A program made the position numbers and the translations under genes. The notes beneath the pieces are model-generated. The model ran no database searches. It saw only the letters and a program-made list of their open reading frames with translations, and was not told the DNA's origin. 64,000 bases of DNA from Paulinella micropora. Taxonomy: Eukaryota > Cercozoa > Imbricatea > Euglyphida > Paulinellidae. The first letter of the stretch is position 1, and every line of letters starts with the position of its first letter. Of this stretch, positions 19,464 to 30,304 are shown in pieces. Where the stretch lies: assembly GCA_019918135.1 (NCBI GenBank), contig WBZZ01005889.1:54207-118206 (forward strand), given 5' to 3'.

Positions 19464-19856
19464 ATGTCGGGCGAGGCTACTGTCGCGCCACGCGGCCCGA
19501 AGCCCGGCCGCAAACCGCCGTGCAGCCACCACCAGACGCACCACGTGCTGTGCAAGGGCAAGGTTCTTTACTTCCAGAACGACCCCTGGATTGCACTGCG
19601 CACGGCCCGGGTGTGCCCCGTGCCCCTAACGACGAACAAGTGCGTAGAGGCCCTGCTGGGCTTGCTGAACTTTGAGTTCATCTTGTGGCTGCAATCGTCC
19701 AAGGACGCACAGTCGCTGCCCAGGGCCTGCCTAGTGGACAGTGAACTGACCGTGCACTTCCTGACGGCCGCGCAGCTGAGGTTGATCCTAGCGCTGAAGC
19801 CCCCGCTCTTTGACCTAGATTGCCCGGCACGCCACGGCAAGGAACACAAGGAATAG
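19464..19856 (+). CDS. Hypothetical protein, 130 aa
   Basis: The ATG at 19464 is chosen because upstream sequence in the same frame is purine-rich low-complexity DNA. The protein has a basic, His/Cys-containing N-terminus (PCSHHQTHHVLC) that might bind a metal, then a compact globular region with Leu-rich helices and a C-terminal acid-basic end (GKEHKE). No family is recognised. Confidence 0.65.
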   Translation: MSGEATVAPRGPKPGRKPPCSHHQTHHVLCKGKVLYFQNDPWIALRTARVCPVPLTTNKCVEALLGLLNFEFILWLQSSKDAQSLPRACLVDSELTVHFLTAAQLRLILALKPPLFDLDCPARHGKEHKE

Positions 19857-20057
19857 GCAGCAAACTTTGTTTTTCTCTGGCACAGAAATTCCCCCGCCCT
19901 TCTGCCTCCCTTTTTTTAATGTCTCACCCTTCACTCGGTGTAGGTCTCTTTTTTCCGGGGGGCTGGGAAAAGGCTCATCTTTTCTAGCTTTGGTGTATCA
20001 CCAAAAAAAACTTCCATCCCTCGTCACTCCACTCTCCGACGGCGCACCTTTTGTTTT

Positions 20058-20109
<52 letters not shown>

Positions 20110-20389
20110 ATTGTTTCTTGCTCGCAAAGCCAGCTAAGGCCGGATCAGAAGTCCTCACTTTCTCTCTCTCTCTCCCCGTTTTACTCCTCCCCTCCCCTCC
20201 TGTCTTTGCCTTCCCTCTCTTTCTCTCTCTCTCAAAAAAAGAGTTAAAAAGAAGAACAAGAACAAGGGGAAGAAACGGGAAGCTTGGCCTGCCTAGTTTT
20301 TTAAGCTAAGATAGAGACCCTTTTTTTGCTTGTCAAAGAAAAGCCCCTGCATTTTCCTGCCGCACGCTTCTTTTTTCTTTAGTACTGAA
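19857..20389. repeat. Intergenic with (CT)n microsatellite
   Basis: A (TC)n tract of about 25 units lies at ~20059-20107, and a second, shorter CT-rich block at ~20160-20235. No gene is supported. The T-rich end before 20390 probably belongs to the promoter of the nicotinamidase gene. Confidence 0.7.
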
Positions 20390-22500
20390 ATGATGAGCCA
20401 CGCCAGGAAAAGCTGCGCGGCCTCGTTCCACTGCTTGCACGAGAGCTGCCTCGTGGTCGTGGACATGCAGACCAGCTTTTGCGAGTCCGGCGGAGAACTG
20501 ACGTTAGTGACCCTAGAGCACAACCCGGCCGAGGTCGTCCAGGGCTGCTTCGGCAACATCAAGCGCCTGTTGTCGGAAGTGCCGTTCGGCCTGGTGGTCT
20601 GGACGCTCGACACGCACCCCCCCGGGCACGTGTCCTTTCTGGATTCGAAAGACACGCACGCCGGGCTCCCAGAAGCGCGGAAGATCGGCCGGGACCAGCT
20701 CCAGTACAAGTACAAGGGCACTACCATCACGCAGCAGCTGTACCCGGCCCACTGCGTCCATGGCACGGACGGGCAGGAGATTACCCTAGATCTACAGCAG
20801 TACGCGCCGCCCCGGGGCACGCCTTCCGGCGAGCTGGTGGTGCCACCCGACGGAGTCGCGGCCGAGGCGCAGACTTACTTCCGCAAGGGCTTTGATACCG
20901 GCGTGGACGCCAACTCGGCCATCTTCGAGAACGACAACCAGACTGAGGTCAAGTGCCCGAACCGTGCCGGCACCCGCAGCTTCAGCCTGACCGAGATCCT
21001 GCGGGCGCGCCAGATTACGCACGTCTACGTGGTCGGCGTCGCGGCCGATATCTGTGTCAAGCGTACGTGCCTGGACCTGGCGCGCCAGGGCTTCCGTGTG
21101 TGTGCCGTGGAGGACGCCACGCTGCCGTTGGTCCGCGGGCAGACACCTAGCGCGTGGGCCCCTGCTCACACGATCAAGGTGCTGCCCACGAATACTTTGC
21201 TCAGCCAATTCCGGTCCAGGAGCCATGCCCCGACGGTGCCTCGCCCGGCACTCAAGTCGGCGCGGCAGCTGCACAGCAACGCCAGTTTCAGGCTGGGCCT
21301 GGGAGCGTTGCCGCTGGTACAAGAAGGTGCGCTAGCCGCCAACAACGAGATCAAGGACGGCAGCCAGCGGCCGAAGTGGCTCTCTAAATACCTTAAGAAC
21401 GGCAAGTACATGCCCGAGCTCGTGGGCAGCCCCGCGCGCCCCCGCAACTCGTGCTTCAACCGGGAGGCGCACCAGCCAGGCGAAACGCAACAGCGAGTGA
21501 AATTCGGCAGGGTGCTGCCCCAGGACGTGAGTGCCAGCCCGTACAGCAAGGCCTTTATCCCGGACCAACAAAGAATAGCCGCGCTGGCCGACGTGTGGAA
21601 GCCGTTCATGGGCTCCATGGGGCCCAACCTGGCGCTGTTCTGGCCCGAAAAGGGCGCAGGTCTGAGGTACGGCGAGAACAGGGTCAACGTCTTCGGCGAA
21701 CGTTTGGCACACGTCGGGGGCGAGAACTGCGGCTGCCCCCGTTGCCTGCTGCGGGAGACCCTTGCTTTCCGTAACGACCACGCTCTGGCGCTGCTGGATC
21801 TGCTGAGGCAGTCGCTGCGGAACGCGCTCGAGTTGTCCGCGGGTCGTAGCGCAGAAGCCGGCCTGTTTGTTTCTTACAACATGCCAGAAACACCGGCCAG
21901 GCCCTCCGACACCCAGGAGGCGAACTCCGCGGTCACGCTGCTGCTGGCCATTCTGTACGACCAGACCCTCAGGTCTGGCCAGGGTGGTAAGAACCAGGCC
22001 GAAGTCCTGTACAACGCGACGGGGTGGGGTTGGCGCACGTACTTCCAGACGTTCGTGGACTCCGCGCAGGACCGGGCGGCACCGAACTTTTCGGTCTGCT
22101 CGCCGCACTTCCAGTGCCTGTTCTACCCGCAGCACCAGGACCGACAAAAGACCATCGAGGCGTTGTCGCACTTCCTCGGTGATGACGCTTATCTCGACGA
22201 GGTCTGGCAAGCACAAAAGTTAGGCGACTACCCGCTGCTTAAGATGCAACTGACGGCTGTCTGTCTTTCCAACGTGGCCCGGGCCGAGTACTTGTTGTCA
22301 CAGTACGTACACCTAATCACAGAGGTGCTGCAGCCACAGCTGGCGCCCGACGCCCACGCCTGCTGCAGAGCAACCACGCCAAGAACAACCTGGGCCGAAA
22401 AGAAGAAGAAGAGTTTGGCCGGACCGGAGAAAGAGCACTTAGCAGCAGGCAGGAGTTCAGTATCAGCGTGTGCGTGCATTGCCAGGGTTGCCAGGAATGA
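20390..22500 (+). CDS. Nicotinamidase fused to a long unknown C-terminal region
   Basis: Residues ~15-270 are a complete nicotinamidase (isochorismatase-like hydrolase), which converts nicotinamide to nicotinate and ammonia for NAD salvage. Catalytic triad residues are visible: Asp25 (VVVDMQ), Lys166 (YFRKGFD) and Cys222 (VAADICVKR, with the usual cis-peptide segment). Metal ligands fit Asp74 and His76 (LDTHPPGH), His80 and His121 (PAHCVHGT). About 430 further residues follow that I cannot assign, including a CGCPRC zinc-like motif near residue 450; most nicotinamidases are only 180-250 residues. The last ~45 codons probably shift frame near 22365, giving an end EFSISVCVHCQGCQE at 22500 rather than the Lys/Phe-rich run-on to 22582. 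The ATG at 20393 is an equally good start. Confidence 0.85.
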
Positions 22501-22540
22501 GCTTCTCGTGGCCAAAAAAAACGTGTTTACTGGTTTTTCG

Positions 22541-24084
22541 CTACAGTTCTTCTTCTTCGTCCTCGTCTACAAAAACGACTAGGCCGGGGCGCAGCAGCCT
22601 GAACCGGGCGACGGCTTCGCCGGTGATTCTGGGGCAAGCGCAAAGGTTGAGTTGTTGTAGCCGGCCGAGGCGGGCCACGTGTTCGAATAAATTATCATCC
22701 AGCAAATCACAACAATCTAACGCCAGTCGTTCGAGCTGTGCTAATTGACGTAAATCAGCTAACCCGGCAGAAGTAAGATTGGTCCAGCCCAGATTCAAGA
22801 CCCGCAGATGTTTTAGGTGCTGCAGGCGTCTGACCGCAGCAGCGGTGAGTTGGTGGCAGCCGTACAGGTCCAGCGTTTGCAGTTCGGCGGGCAGATCCGC
22901 GAGGTACTTTTCCTCTACGTTAGGACAGAATTCCAGTTCGAGGTACTGCAAATTGCGCAGGGCCGACAATAGCTGAACCCCGTGCCCGTGAGGCCCGTGC
23001 ACGAGCTCAGGTACAGCTTTTCTAGCTGCACTAATGAGCGCAAATGCCGGAGCCCCCGGTCGGACACCAACTCGTTTCTGCTCAGGTCTAGGATCCGCAG
23101 GTTGGTCAGGGTGGACAGCGGGGTTAGCGAGCGGTCGTCGAGCGGGCAACGAGTGAGTTTCAGCTTTTGTAGTCGACCAAGGCTCTCCACAAACCAGAGG
23201 TTAGTTAGTTGGGTGAGAGAGCTAAGGTCTAGATAGATTAGATTAGTCAAGCCGGACAAGTTGGCCAGGCCCGTGGCCGTAAGCAGCTCGCACTGCGAAA
23301 GTTGCAGCCGGGTTAGCTCCGTGAAATTAACTAACGCGGCCAGCGCGTCGTCCGTGACACTACGACATTTGCTCAGGTCCAGGCTCTGCAAGTTGGTAAG
23401 AGATGCTAACCAGCCGAGATCCCTGAGCGTATGGCAGTCACGAAGGCTGAGCTGCCGCAGGCACGCGCCGGCCGACGCAATTACGGAGGGCCGGCTGAGG
23501 AACGGGTTGTAATTAAGCAGCAACAACGTGCGCGGACGGGCCTGGATAAGGTAAGCGGCTATGGCTTCGGGGCTGACTTTCTTGCAGCCGTGAAGATTCA
23601 GCCAATGATCGCACCAGGCCCCCCTAACCAGCGAGCCGGCGCTAGCTAGACCGTCCTCCTTGTTTTCTAGTATCGCTGCCCTGGAGCCCAGCCGCTGCAA
23701 ACCTTTGACCCTGGCCGCCGCGGCCAAATCCTGGTCCTCCAGGTTGTCAGGGATTATCAGGCGTTGCACGCCAAGGCCAGAACTGCGCAGCTGCGCTAGC
23801 ACCGCCAGTCTGTCTGCGACCAGTGGCTTTTCCAGGGTAACGTTAGTGATTTCGCTCCAGTCAGCCCAGCATACGTCTGGGATCGGAGGACTGTCCGCGC
23901 GAATCCTCAGGTGCGGCCAGCGGCGGGGCCGCGGCATGTCCCGCGTTGTCGTGCACAGTGGCAGCCACACCGCGTACAGCCAGTCGGGACTGTCCGAAAC
24001 CAGAGAGAAGACTATGCCCCAAACGTCGGCGGGCAGTTCCAAGAAGTCAAGCGCGCGGGCCGACAGTTTCCGGCGCTTAAGCAT
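22541..24084 (-). CDS. F-box/leucine-rich-repeat protein 1 (one frameshift)
   Basis: The ATG is at 24084. An F-box lies near residues 15-50 (LELPADVWGIVFSLVSDS), then a spacer, then about 12 LRRs of the cysteine-containing type (LQSLDLSKCRSVTDDALAAL). These are features of SCF ubiquitin-ligase substrate receptors; the F-box would bind host Skp1 and the LRRs the target. One base is missing near 22975: the frame breaks at GLTGTGF and resumes as QLLSALRNLQYLEL, which aligns with FRFLSELRKLRKLRL in the paralog at 31529-33067. Corrected length is 514 residues, close to 512 in the paralog. The C-terminus is acidic (DEDEEEEL). Confidence 0.85.
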
Positions 24085-24293
24085 GGCTAAACGCACTCCT
24101 TCTTTTTTTTTGTTTGGGTCTCGTTTTAATAATAATACACATTTTTTTTACTAGTGACAAAATTACTCCGGACATTCTTTCGTGTCTCTTCTCTCCCCTG
24201 CCAAATTGCAGACAAAAAAAACTAAAAACAAAAAAAAAAGGATTTCACTCCTCTCCCATTAGCCACTTTCTTTTTTTTGGGGGGGGGGGGGGT

Positions 24294-24956
24294 CTATTGG
24301 CAGGTGGTCAGTTCGGGGATCGCCGAGAGCCAGATTTCCTTTTGCCACCACCACCAGCCGCCGGGCAGCGCCTGTGCGCGGTCTACGGGCTTAAGCAGGG
24401 CCTCTACTAGTATCTGCCGCGGCGCGCGCACTTGCTCTCGCAACTTGTCGCGCAGGTAGTCCTTTTGCGGCAGGGCCAGCTCGCGCTCGGACCAGTACGT
24501 GCACGCCACGCCGTCTTGGCCGGGGCGGCACGCCGCGTACAGGACGCCACCCTCCGCCTCGGCTGGCGCCAGCCGCTGCAACCACCGCGCCAGCCGCGGC
24601 CGCGCGACCCGCGCCACAAACAGTTTGGCCAGAGCTCGCTCGGGTTCCTGTCCACAAACGACACGATGCTCGCCCTTGTCCGCGTCGCGGCACTGGCGGC
24701 TGCAGTACACCGCGTCGTCGCAGCGCCGGCAGTGGCGGCCGCCGCCGTCAGTTGCAGGCCACCACTCGTCGCAGCCGTCGCGCCAGCACAGCAGCAACAA
24801 GACCTCGGCCGCTGCTGCTGGCGTGTCTTCTGCTGCTGGGAGTGGCCGCCGGCCGATCACGACACGCCTCTTCTTCTTTTTTGGTCGAGTTGTTGGTGGT
24901 GGCTGTCGCGCCGCCGCTGCTGCCCGGTCGCCCCTTCGTCTTCTCTTGCGTCCCAT
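24294..24956 (-). CDS. MYND-type zinc-finger protein, 220 aa
   Basis: The ATG is at 24956. Residues 1-40 are Arg/Lys-rich (GRKRRRRGD, RPKKKKRR), a likely nuclear signal. Residues 57-101 match a MYND finger: Cys57, Cys62, Cys76, Cys79, Cys85, Cys89, His97, Cys101, with the diagnostic VYCSRQCRDADKGEH. MYND fingers bind proline-rich peptides and often sit in transcriptional or methyltransferase proteins. No SET domain is present. The last ~110 residues are orphan, with a Trp cluster. The first knuckle has CxxxxC spacing rather than the usual CxxC. Confidence 0.85.
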   Translation of the reverse strand: MGRKRRRRGDRAAAAARQPPPTTRPKKKKRRVVIGRRPLPAAEDTPAAAAEVLLLLCWRDGCDEWWPATDGGGRHCRRCDDAVYCSRQCRDADKGEHRVVCGQEPERALAKLFVARVARPRLARWLQRLAPAEAEGGVLYAACRPGQDGVACTYWSERELALPQKDYLRDKLREQVRAPRQILVEALLKPVDRAQALPGGWWWWQKEIWLSAIPELTTCQ

Positions 24957-25527
24957 TTGGTGGGCAGGTCAAAGCTGCCCCCCCAAAAACAAAAAACAAA
25001 CCGAACCAAAAAAAAAAAAAAAAAAGAATTCAATTAACCGCCCAAGCGGACGAAAAAAAAAGAACAGGCTTGTGACAAGCGCCGAACCAACACACAGAAG
25101 AAGGTGAGAGAATTTTGGACCGTGGTTGTTAGAGCAGCCGCCAGCTTACTTTCTGTTTTTTTTTCTGGTCCCCTCCCAAAGGAAGAGCGACGAACCGGAG
25201 ATCATTGGGGCGGGGGGGGGGGGGCCGACAGTCGCGGGCCCCCCTCTCTCCGATGGGCGGGTCGCGGGGGGGGGGGGGGGGGGGGGGCCTAAAAACGTTT
25301 TTTTAGGCCCCGCCCGCGTTCGTCGCACCCAAAAAAAAAGGGGGGCCAATGCCAGAGCCAAGGAGTGAAGAATAAGCAAGACAAGGGTCGGCGCTGTTTT
25401 TTTTCTTGCCCGACTGATCCACGAGCTTACGCGCTCCGGACATAAGGCTCGAACAAATGAGCGAACGCCGACGGTTAGGATAAAAAAGCGCGCCCGACAC
25501 AGTTTTTATATATTGTTTTCTTCTACC
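24957..25527. other. Intergenic with G/C tracts and hairpins
   Basis: No gene is supported. It contains an A17 run near 25008, a G-run/C-run hairpin-like unit at ~25211-25250 (GGGGGCCGACAG then GCGGGCCCCCCTCTCT), a very long G run at ~25266-25287 and the perfect palindrome listed separately. The unit resembles those at 5.5, 29.4 and 31.3 kb. Confidence 0.55.
25284..25311. repeat. Perfect 28-bp palindrome
   Basis: GGGGCCTAAAAACG is followed by its near-immediate inverse CGTTTTTTTAGGCCCC. The arms GGGGCCTAAAAA and TTTTTAGGCCCC are exact inverse copies with a short CG/T centre. It sits in an intergenic region after a G-run and before an A9 run. It could be a transcript-end hairpin or a protein-binding palindrome. 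Confidence 0.7.
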
Positions 25528-27187
25528 TTATTTTTTTGGCCGGGTGGAGGGGATCACGGCACGAAATGGCCAGCGCGAGGAGGCTTGGGGGCGCGTAAGT
25601 GTTTTGTCTGTTTGCAGAGCCAGTATTTCTGCCTTGGACATACCAGTCTCGTTCGTAGGCTGGAGTTGCTTGCCTGGCGGAGGGCCCGCCGGGGGTCCGC
25701 GGCGGGCAGGGGCGTTTCCCGCGAAGGTGCTGCCTGGCTTTAACTTCTGCTGCACCTCTTGTCCAGTTGGCTCTATTTTTGCCTGTGTGTTAGTCTTTTT
25801 CGAGAGAGGGGGAAGGGGTTGTCTTCCTGGCGGGGGGCCGGGCGGGGGTCCGTTGCTGCTTTTTTTAGCTCTTTTCGCTAACTCTCGTCGGAACTGCTCT
25901 CTCTGTCCATCAACCAGGCCGGCCAAGGCAACTAAATTACCGCCCTGTGTGCTCTCTGGCCTGTTGCTACTTTTTGTCGTAGATGTCTTGTTTAGGTCCG
26001 CCACTGGCGAACGAGAGGTGGGGGGCGGCGAAAAGGAGCTTGACGGGAGCTTGGGCCCCGCCACCGGCGAACGAGAGGTGGGGGGCGGCGAAAAGGAGCT
26101 TGGCAGGGATTTCGGGTCCATGCGAGAATAAGCAGGGGTTTTGACATTTATTGGCCTAACCAGTGACGACCAACCTCGAGAGATGGGCGTCTTTGCGTTC
26201 TGACTGTGGGTGTTACCTGCTGGGGGAAGGTGCACATACACTCTCTGTAAAGGAGTCCCGGACGACGTAGGCGGACGGGTCTGCCCCACCAGTGCCGCTG
26301 CTGCACCTTGCCCCAGATCTACAGGTACAGAGCGTGCGGGCGCACTAGACCTTGGTGGCACAGGAGAAGTTTTCTGCTGGGCCGGCGACCGCGAGGCGCC
26401 CTGCCGCAGATACCACACAATGACGTAGGCTATTACCTTGGCCTTGAGGTCTCCCGCCAGCTTTGTGGCGTCCCGGTGATCTTTTTTTTGGAGCTGCACG
26501 AGCAATTCAGCCCAGAAGGCGGGCCAGCAGAGAAAAGCACCCAGCAGGGAATACGTGTCCTCTAGGTTAGGGGTCGTCGTAAACAAACGGCTCAGGTTTT
26601 TTAGGCGCCGTGGCGCTGTTCTATCTTGGTGATAAAACTTGGAACAGGCTGTCGAGAGTAGCGTGAAATATTTGCGAATTCAATTCAGCTGACACAACAT
26701 CTGCAAGAGACCTGTCCTTGTAATTTTTCACCAGCGTTGCTACTTGGTGCGGCACAAGCTTGACAGACTTGCCAAGCGAGTGCTGGGAGACAAAGCGCAA
26801 CTCTGGCCACGGCCTCAAAGCACTCTGACGCCACAAGGCCCAGTCCCAGCCGAACAGAATCCCTTTGGACACGGCCAACGCGGTTGTTTGTATGGTCGAG
26901 ATGTCGACGTTAGACAACGCTATCTCGGTGCCCAGGTAAAGCTCGTCCCAACAGGCAAAGCTGGCATAGAGCCTGGCTACTGGCGAGGTAGATAAGGTAG
27001 CGGCAGGTATAGAATCAACAGGGAGCAGTAGTTCAAATTCAAGTAAGGCGTTCGCTTGTTGGCCTAGTAACCTGCACTTGGGTAACAAAACCCGGTCGAT
27101 AAAGATGTTTGTTCGTGTTGCTGACAAGCCCTCAAACGTTTTTTCGTACTCTAGCAAGGCATCATCGCGATCTGAAGCTCGGTACAT
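25528..27187 (-). CDS. Hypothetical protein with Pro-rich disordered tail, ~552 aa (one frameshift)
   Basis: Two frames abut at ~26620. The first, from the ATG at 27187, ends HATLDSLFQVLSPR; the second reads HQDRTAPRRLKNLSRLFTTT through the junction and continues to 25528 with no ATG of its own. One extra base near 26625 explains both, giving 553 codons. Residues ~1-185 are globular and residues ~190-270 helical and Trp-rich (FLCWPAFWAELLVQL). The rest is disordered and Pro/Ser-rich, with a duplicated ~18-residue unit (SSFSPPPTSRSPVA twice) and two PPGPPPGRQ-like motifs. Such Pro-rich segments are typical ligands of MYND, SH3 or WW domains, and a MYND protein is the next gene downstream. That partnership is speculation. 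Confidence 0.65.
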
Positions 27188-27432
27188 TTGTTGCCGGCTA
27201 GCCAATGTACAAGTTAGGAGGAGGGGTTTAATTGTTTTGTTCCTTGAAAAAGTGACTCACTGTTTGTCAACAGCAACAAAAAAAAGAGAAGAGGGGAAGG
27301 GAGAGAGAGAGAGCCGGCAGTGGCATAGACTGTATCTTTTTTTTTACTTTTTTTTGCAGGATCAAGTTCCCTCTCTTAGAAATATTAAGTTATCAAGTGC
27401 GTTATTTCACCAGAAACTAAGACAAGCTCATA

Positions 27433-28902
27433 TCAGAACTCGCCAACGTTGTCCAAACCCAGGTATTTCGCGGGGATGCCGCGGCTTTCGAAGAATTCTC
27501 GTGCATCCGCGTGCCCCTCGCGCATGGCCTTGAGCTGCTCCGAGCGCAGCCGAAATTCTTTCGTCTCGGGGCACACTAACCCGTGCGGCTCGTACAGGGT
27601 GTACAAGTACAGGTCGGGCCCGACAATCTCTTCGCCCAACGTGGTTTCCAGTTCCAGGTCAGCCTCCAGTTCCTCCGCGTGGCCCCAGGCGTTCTTGGCC
27701 ACGAGGTACAGAAACAAATGCGCCAAAGGCAGGTTCGTGCTGTTGAGGTTGGGCCGCGGAAGGCGCTTGCACACAATCCGCGAAATCTCGCTGTACACGG
27801 TCGACCCATGCACACGAGTAAATCGTGCTAGCGCCTTGGGCTCGGGCCGCATAACTTGCTCGACTCCGTGGCGCAGCGCCGCCAGTGCCTCCTCGTTGGC
27901 ATTCTGCACTGCCTCCTCCGAACAGTCGTCGTCCAGCAGGTCCTCGTACGTTTGCTTGGCGTGAGCAGTCAGTGCGCGAGCCAGGCGTTCACAGAAGACC
28001 CGGGCCTGTGACTCGAGTAAGCGAGACCAGTGAGGGTCGCCTTTGCAAGTCGACCCGGCGGGATACTGTGCCGGTTCTTCTTCTGCTTCTTCTTCGTGGT
28101 CGCTTTTTGCGGGCACTGCGTGCAACAAGAGCTTGCGTCGTTTGGAGGCCTGTTCTCGCACCAGGCTAGTGATTGTCATTTGTTGCTGCAAGGCCAAGCG
28201 AGCCGTCACCAGTCCCTCGGCCTGTTCTGAAATTCTAGCAGCTTGCTCTGCAACCCGAGCTGCATGTTCTTGTATGAGCTTGTTTTGCATGCCGAGCATC
28301 TCTCGAAGTTGGGTAATACAGATATCCTTGATCGCCGAGTCGCCGAAGCCAGCCAGCCCAGCGCGCAAAGAGTCGCGAATCGCAGGTTCCAGTTCTTGCC
28401 TGCGCACAGGCAGTGCTTTCTCGAGCGCTTCGTCGCCAGTCGAGGCCCGCGTAGCTAGGTTCGCCATCTCCGCCCGCAGCTTCTTGCAGCGCGGGTGCTC
28501 GAGCTGACTAAAAATGGTCAGCAGGCCTTTAAAGTTTGTACATGGCACCGCCCGTCGCTCGCCCTCGTTCACCTCTCTCACTGGTGCAACCATATCTCCG
28601 TCGGCCCGCGTCTTTCTGTATGGAAAGGCAAAATACTTCACGGGAAGTTGTGGCTCACCTCCCTGGTGCCGCTCAGAGCCACTTTTATTTTTAGCAATAT
28701 TCGATTGTCCAAACTTTGGTGCCACCTGGGACCACTTCATTCTGGCGCAATTTTCAGAACATTCAGTAAAAATGGCAATCGCGTCGGAAATGCACAAGAA
28801 TCCATCCGGGCCGCGCCTGATGCTTGCGAAATCGTCTAGTGAAAGTGCCATGAGCATCTTGTTTTCGTCAAAGAGAGAGAGAGAAAGAGATCGAGAGAGA
28901 TC

Positions 28903-28958
<56 letters not shown>

Positions 28959-29155
28959 GAGAGAGATCGAGAGAGATCGAGAGAGAGAGAGAGAGAGAGG
29001 GAGAGATCGAGAGATCGAGAGAGAGAGAGAGAGAGATCGTCAAAAACGTGCATTGGATCTCCACTATCACCTGAGACGACTGTTGCCGCGGCGTCGGTGG
29101 CGACCGTCGTCGTCACAGGTGCGGTGATGATAGTTTTTTCTTCTTTGCCGCTCAT
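27433..29155 (-). CDS. Orphan coiled-coil protein, 5' part interrupted by a GA-repeat insertion
   Basis: An ATG at 29155 opens MSGKEEKTIITAPVTTT to PMHVFD, then runs into a GA/CT array. Beyond the array the gene continues as DENKMLMALSLDDF to the stop at 27433. Removing the array plus one copy of its flanking 8-base direct repeat restores a continuous 517-codon frame. A downstream ATG at 28857 could start a shorter protein. Residues after the join (FASIRRGPDGFLCISDAIAIF) vaguely recall BRO/KilA-N-type N-termini; this is weak. A heptad-like helix (HAARVAEQAARISEQAEG) lies mid-protein, and an acidic patch (EEEAEEEPAQ) and an orphan C-terminal region follow. Confidence 0.7.
28865..29044. repeat. 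GA/TCGA microsatellite inserted in a gene, flanked by 8-bp direct repeats
   Basis: About 164 bp of GAGAGA with interspersed GATCGAGA units lies between two copies of TCGTCAAA (28865-28872 and 29037-29044). Array plus one repeat copy is 172 bp, not a multiple of three, so the host gene is frameshifted. Joining the flanks at the 8-mer gives an uninterrupted frame through V-F-D-E-N-K. Confidence 0.8.
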
Positions 29156-29523
29156 TGTCGTTTAGGATTCTGGATTTTGTGCTTATCTTGTCAGCTGACG
29201 ATTTTATTAAAAAAAATCTGCCAACTTTTTTTTGACCTTTCCCTCCCTCCCGTTCTTTAGTCAGACGTTGATACTTAAAATTTCTCTTTCCCCCCTCACC
29301 CTGTCGTCTAATCCCTTAGCGGGCGCCGGGAGGGGGGGGGGGGGAGTGGAGGCGGGGGGGGGGGGGGGGCGGGGGGGGGGGCGGGGGGGGGGGGGGGCGG
29401 GGACCTTCCAAAGAAAAATAATGGGGGGGGGGCGTCAGAGAGCAATCGCGGCCCCCCCCCTCTCTGATTGAATTGTATCCCTCTCCCCCCCCCCCACCTC
29501 CCCATCCCCCCCTCTTTTCGATA
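29156..29523. repeat. Intergenic with G tracts and dispersed hairpin unit, copy at 29401-29490
   Basis: G-runs of 9-13 dominate 29331-29400. From 29401 a ~90-bp unit follows: GGACCTTCC, A-rich, then a G run ending GCGTC, a spacer, then GCGGCCCCCCCC, CTCTCTGAT and GAATTGTATCCC. The same order of blocks recurs at 31338-31430. No gene is supported. Confidence 0.7.
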
Positions 29524-30088
29524 ATGGCTAGCGCAAGGCGCAAACAGTTCTCTCTTGATGAACGTTCCCAAAGCCTGCAGGCAATCCATTTGTCTTTTTT
29601 TTACCTTAGTGCCTGATGACATACTAAAGGACGTAATCACAGAATTTCTAGGTGGCACAGACCTCGCGAAGCTTGCGGAGGAGTCAAGGGACCTCAGGAT
29701 TGGGGGCGGCGAGGAAGCCAGGAAGAAGCAATTTGCGAACCAGGCTTTCAGGCTTAGCCAGAGCTACAAACACCTTGATTGCTGGGAAAAGCCCGTCGAG
29801 GAATTCAACAAGGCTTTTAAGCAGCGTTTTCCTAGCCTGCCGGGGCTGTGTGCATACCTCCAAGTAGCGGCAACAGAAGACCTGGGATGCGGGGTGGCTT
29901 TGTACCTCAAGCGCGATGACATGGCAAGGATACTGGAATTTGCATTCCAAGACTTTAGCGACGTGGGTCTGCTCGACAATGACAAGCTGCCAAGCTTGAT
30001 CCGGGAGTGCATCAAGAAATTTAGTAGCCATGACATGTTTCTCAAGGTGTGTACAAGGTTGATAAGAATCAAGACAAAACCTTGGTAA
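29524..30088 (+). CDS. Small F-box-like protein (frameshift at T8)
   Basis: An ATG at 29524 reads MASARRKQFSLDERSQ, similar to the starts of the F-box paralogs nearby, but its frame stops just after a T8 run. The neighbouring frame carries VPDDILKDVITEFLGGTDLAKLAEESRDL, a good F-box core, and continues to TAA at 30088. A one-base shift at the T8 joins them into ~188 codons. The region after the F-box is helical and unrecognised (SQSYKHLDCWEKPVEEF). If the T8 is correct, translation could start at the ATG at 29558. Likely role: Skp1-binding adaptor. Confidence 0.6.
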
Positions 30089-30304
30089 GACAAAAGAGGG
30101 TCCGGCGCGAAACATCGTTCGAGGCATGTGTTAATAATGTGGCGGCGGTGGTCCCCCTTCCCTCTCTTTCTCTTAGTTCGCGGTGCCGGGCCGTCGAGCT
30201 TGAATTCAGTGTATTCTTTTTTCCCTACTTTCTTGGCGCACCCTCCCTTCCCCCCCCCTTCCTCTTTAATGACGATCAGTACACAATCGCTGGCTCGCCG
30301 CGGT

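Noticed and set aside
27433-29155. Calling the coiled-coil gene a BRO or KilA-N protein
   Set aside because: Only a loose likeness around FASIRRGPDGFLCISDAI is seen; without a profile search this would be over-reading.
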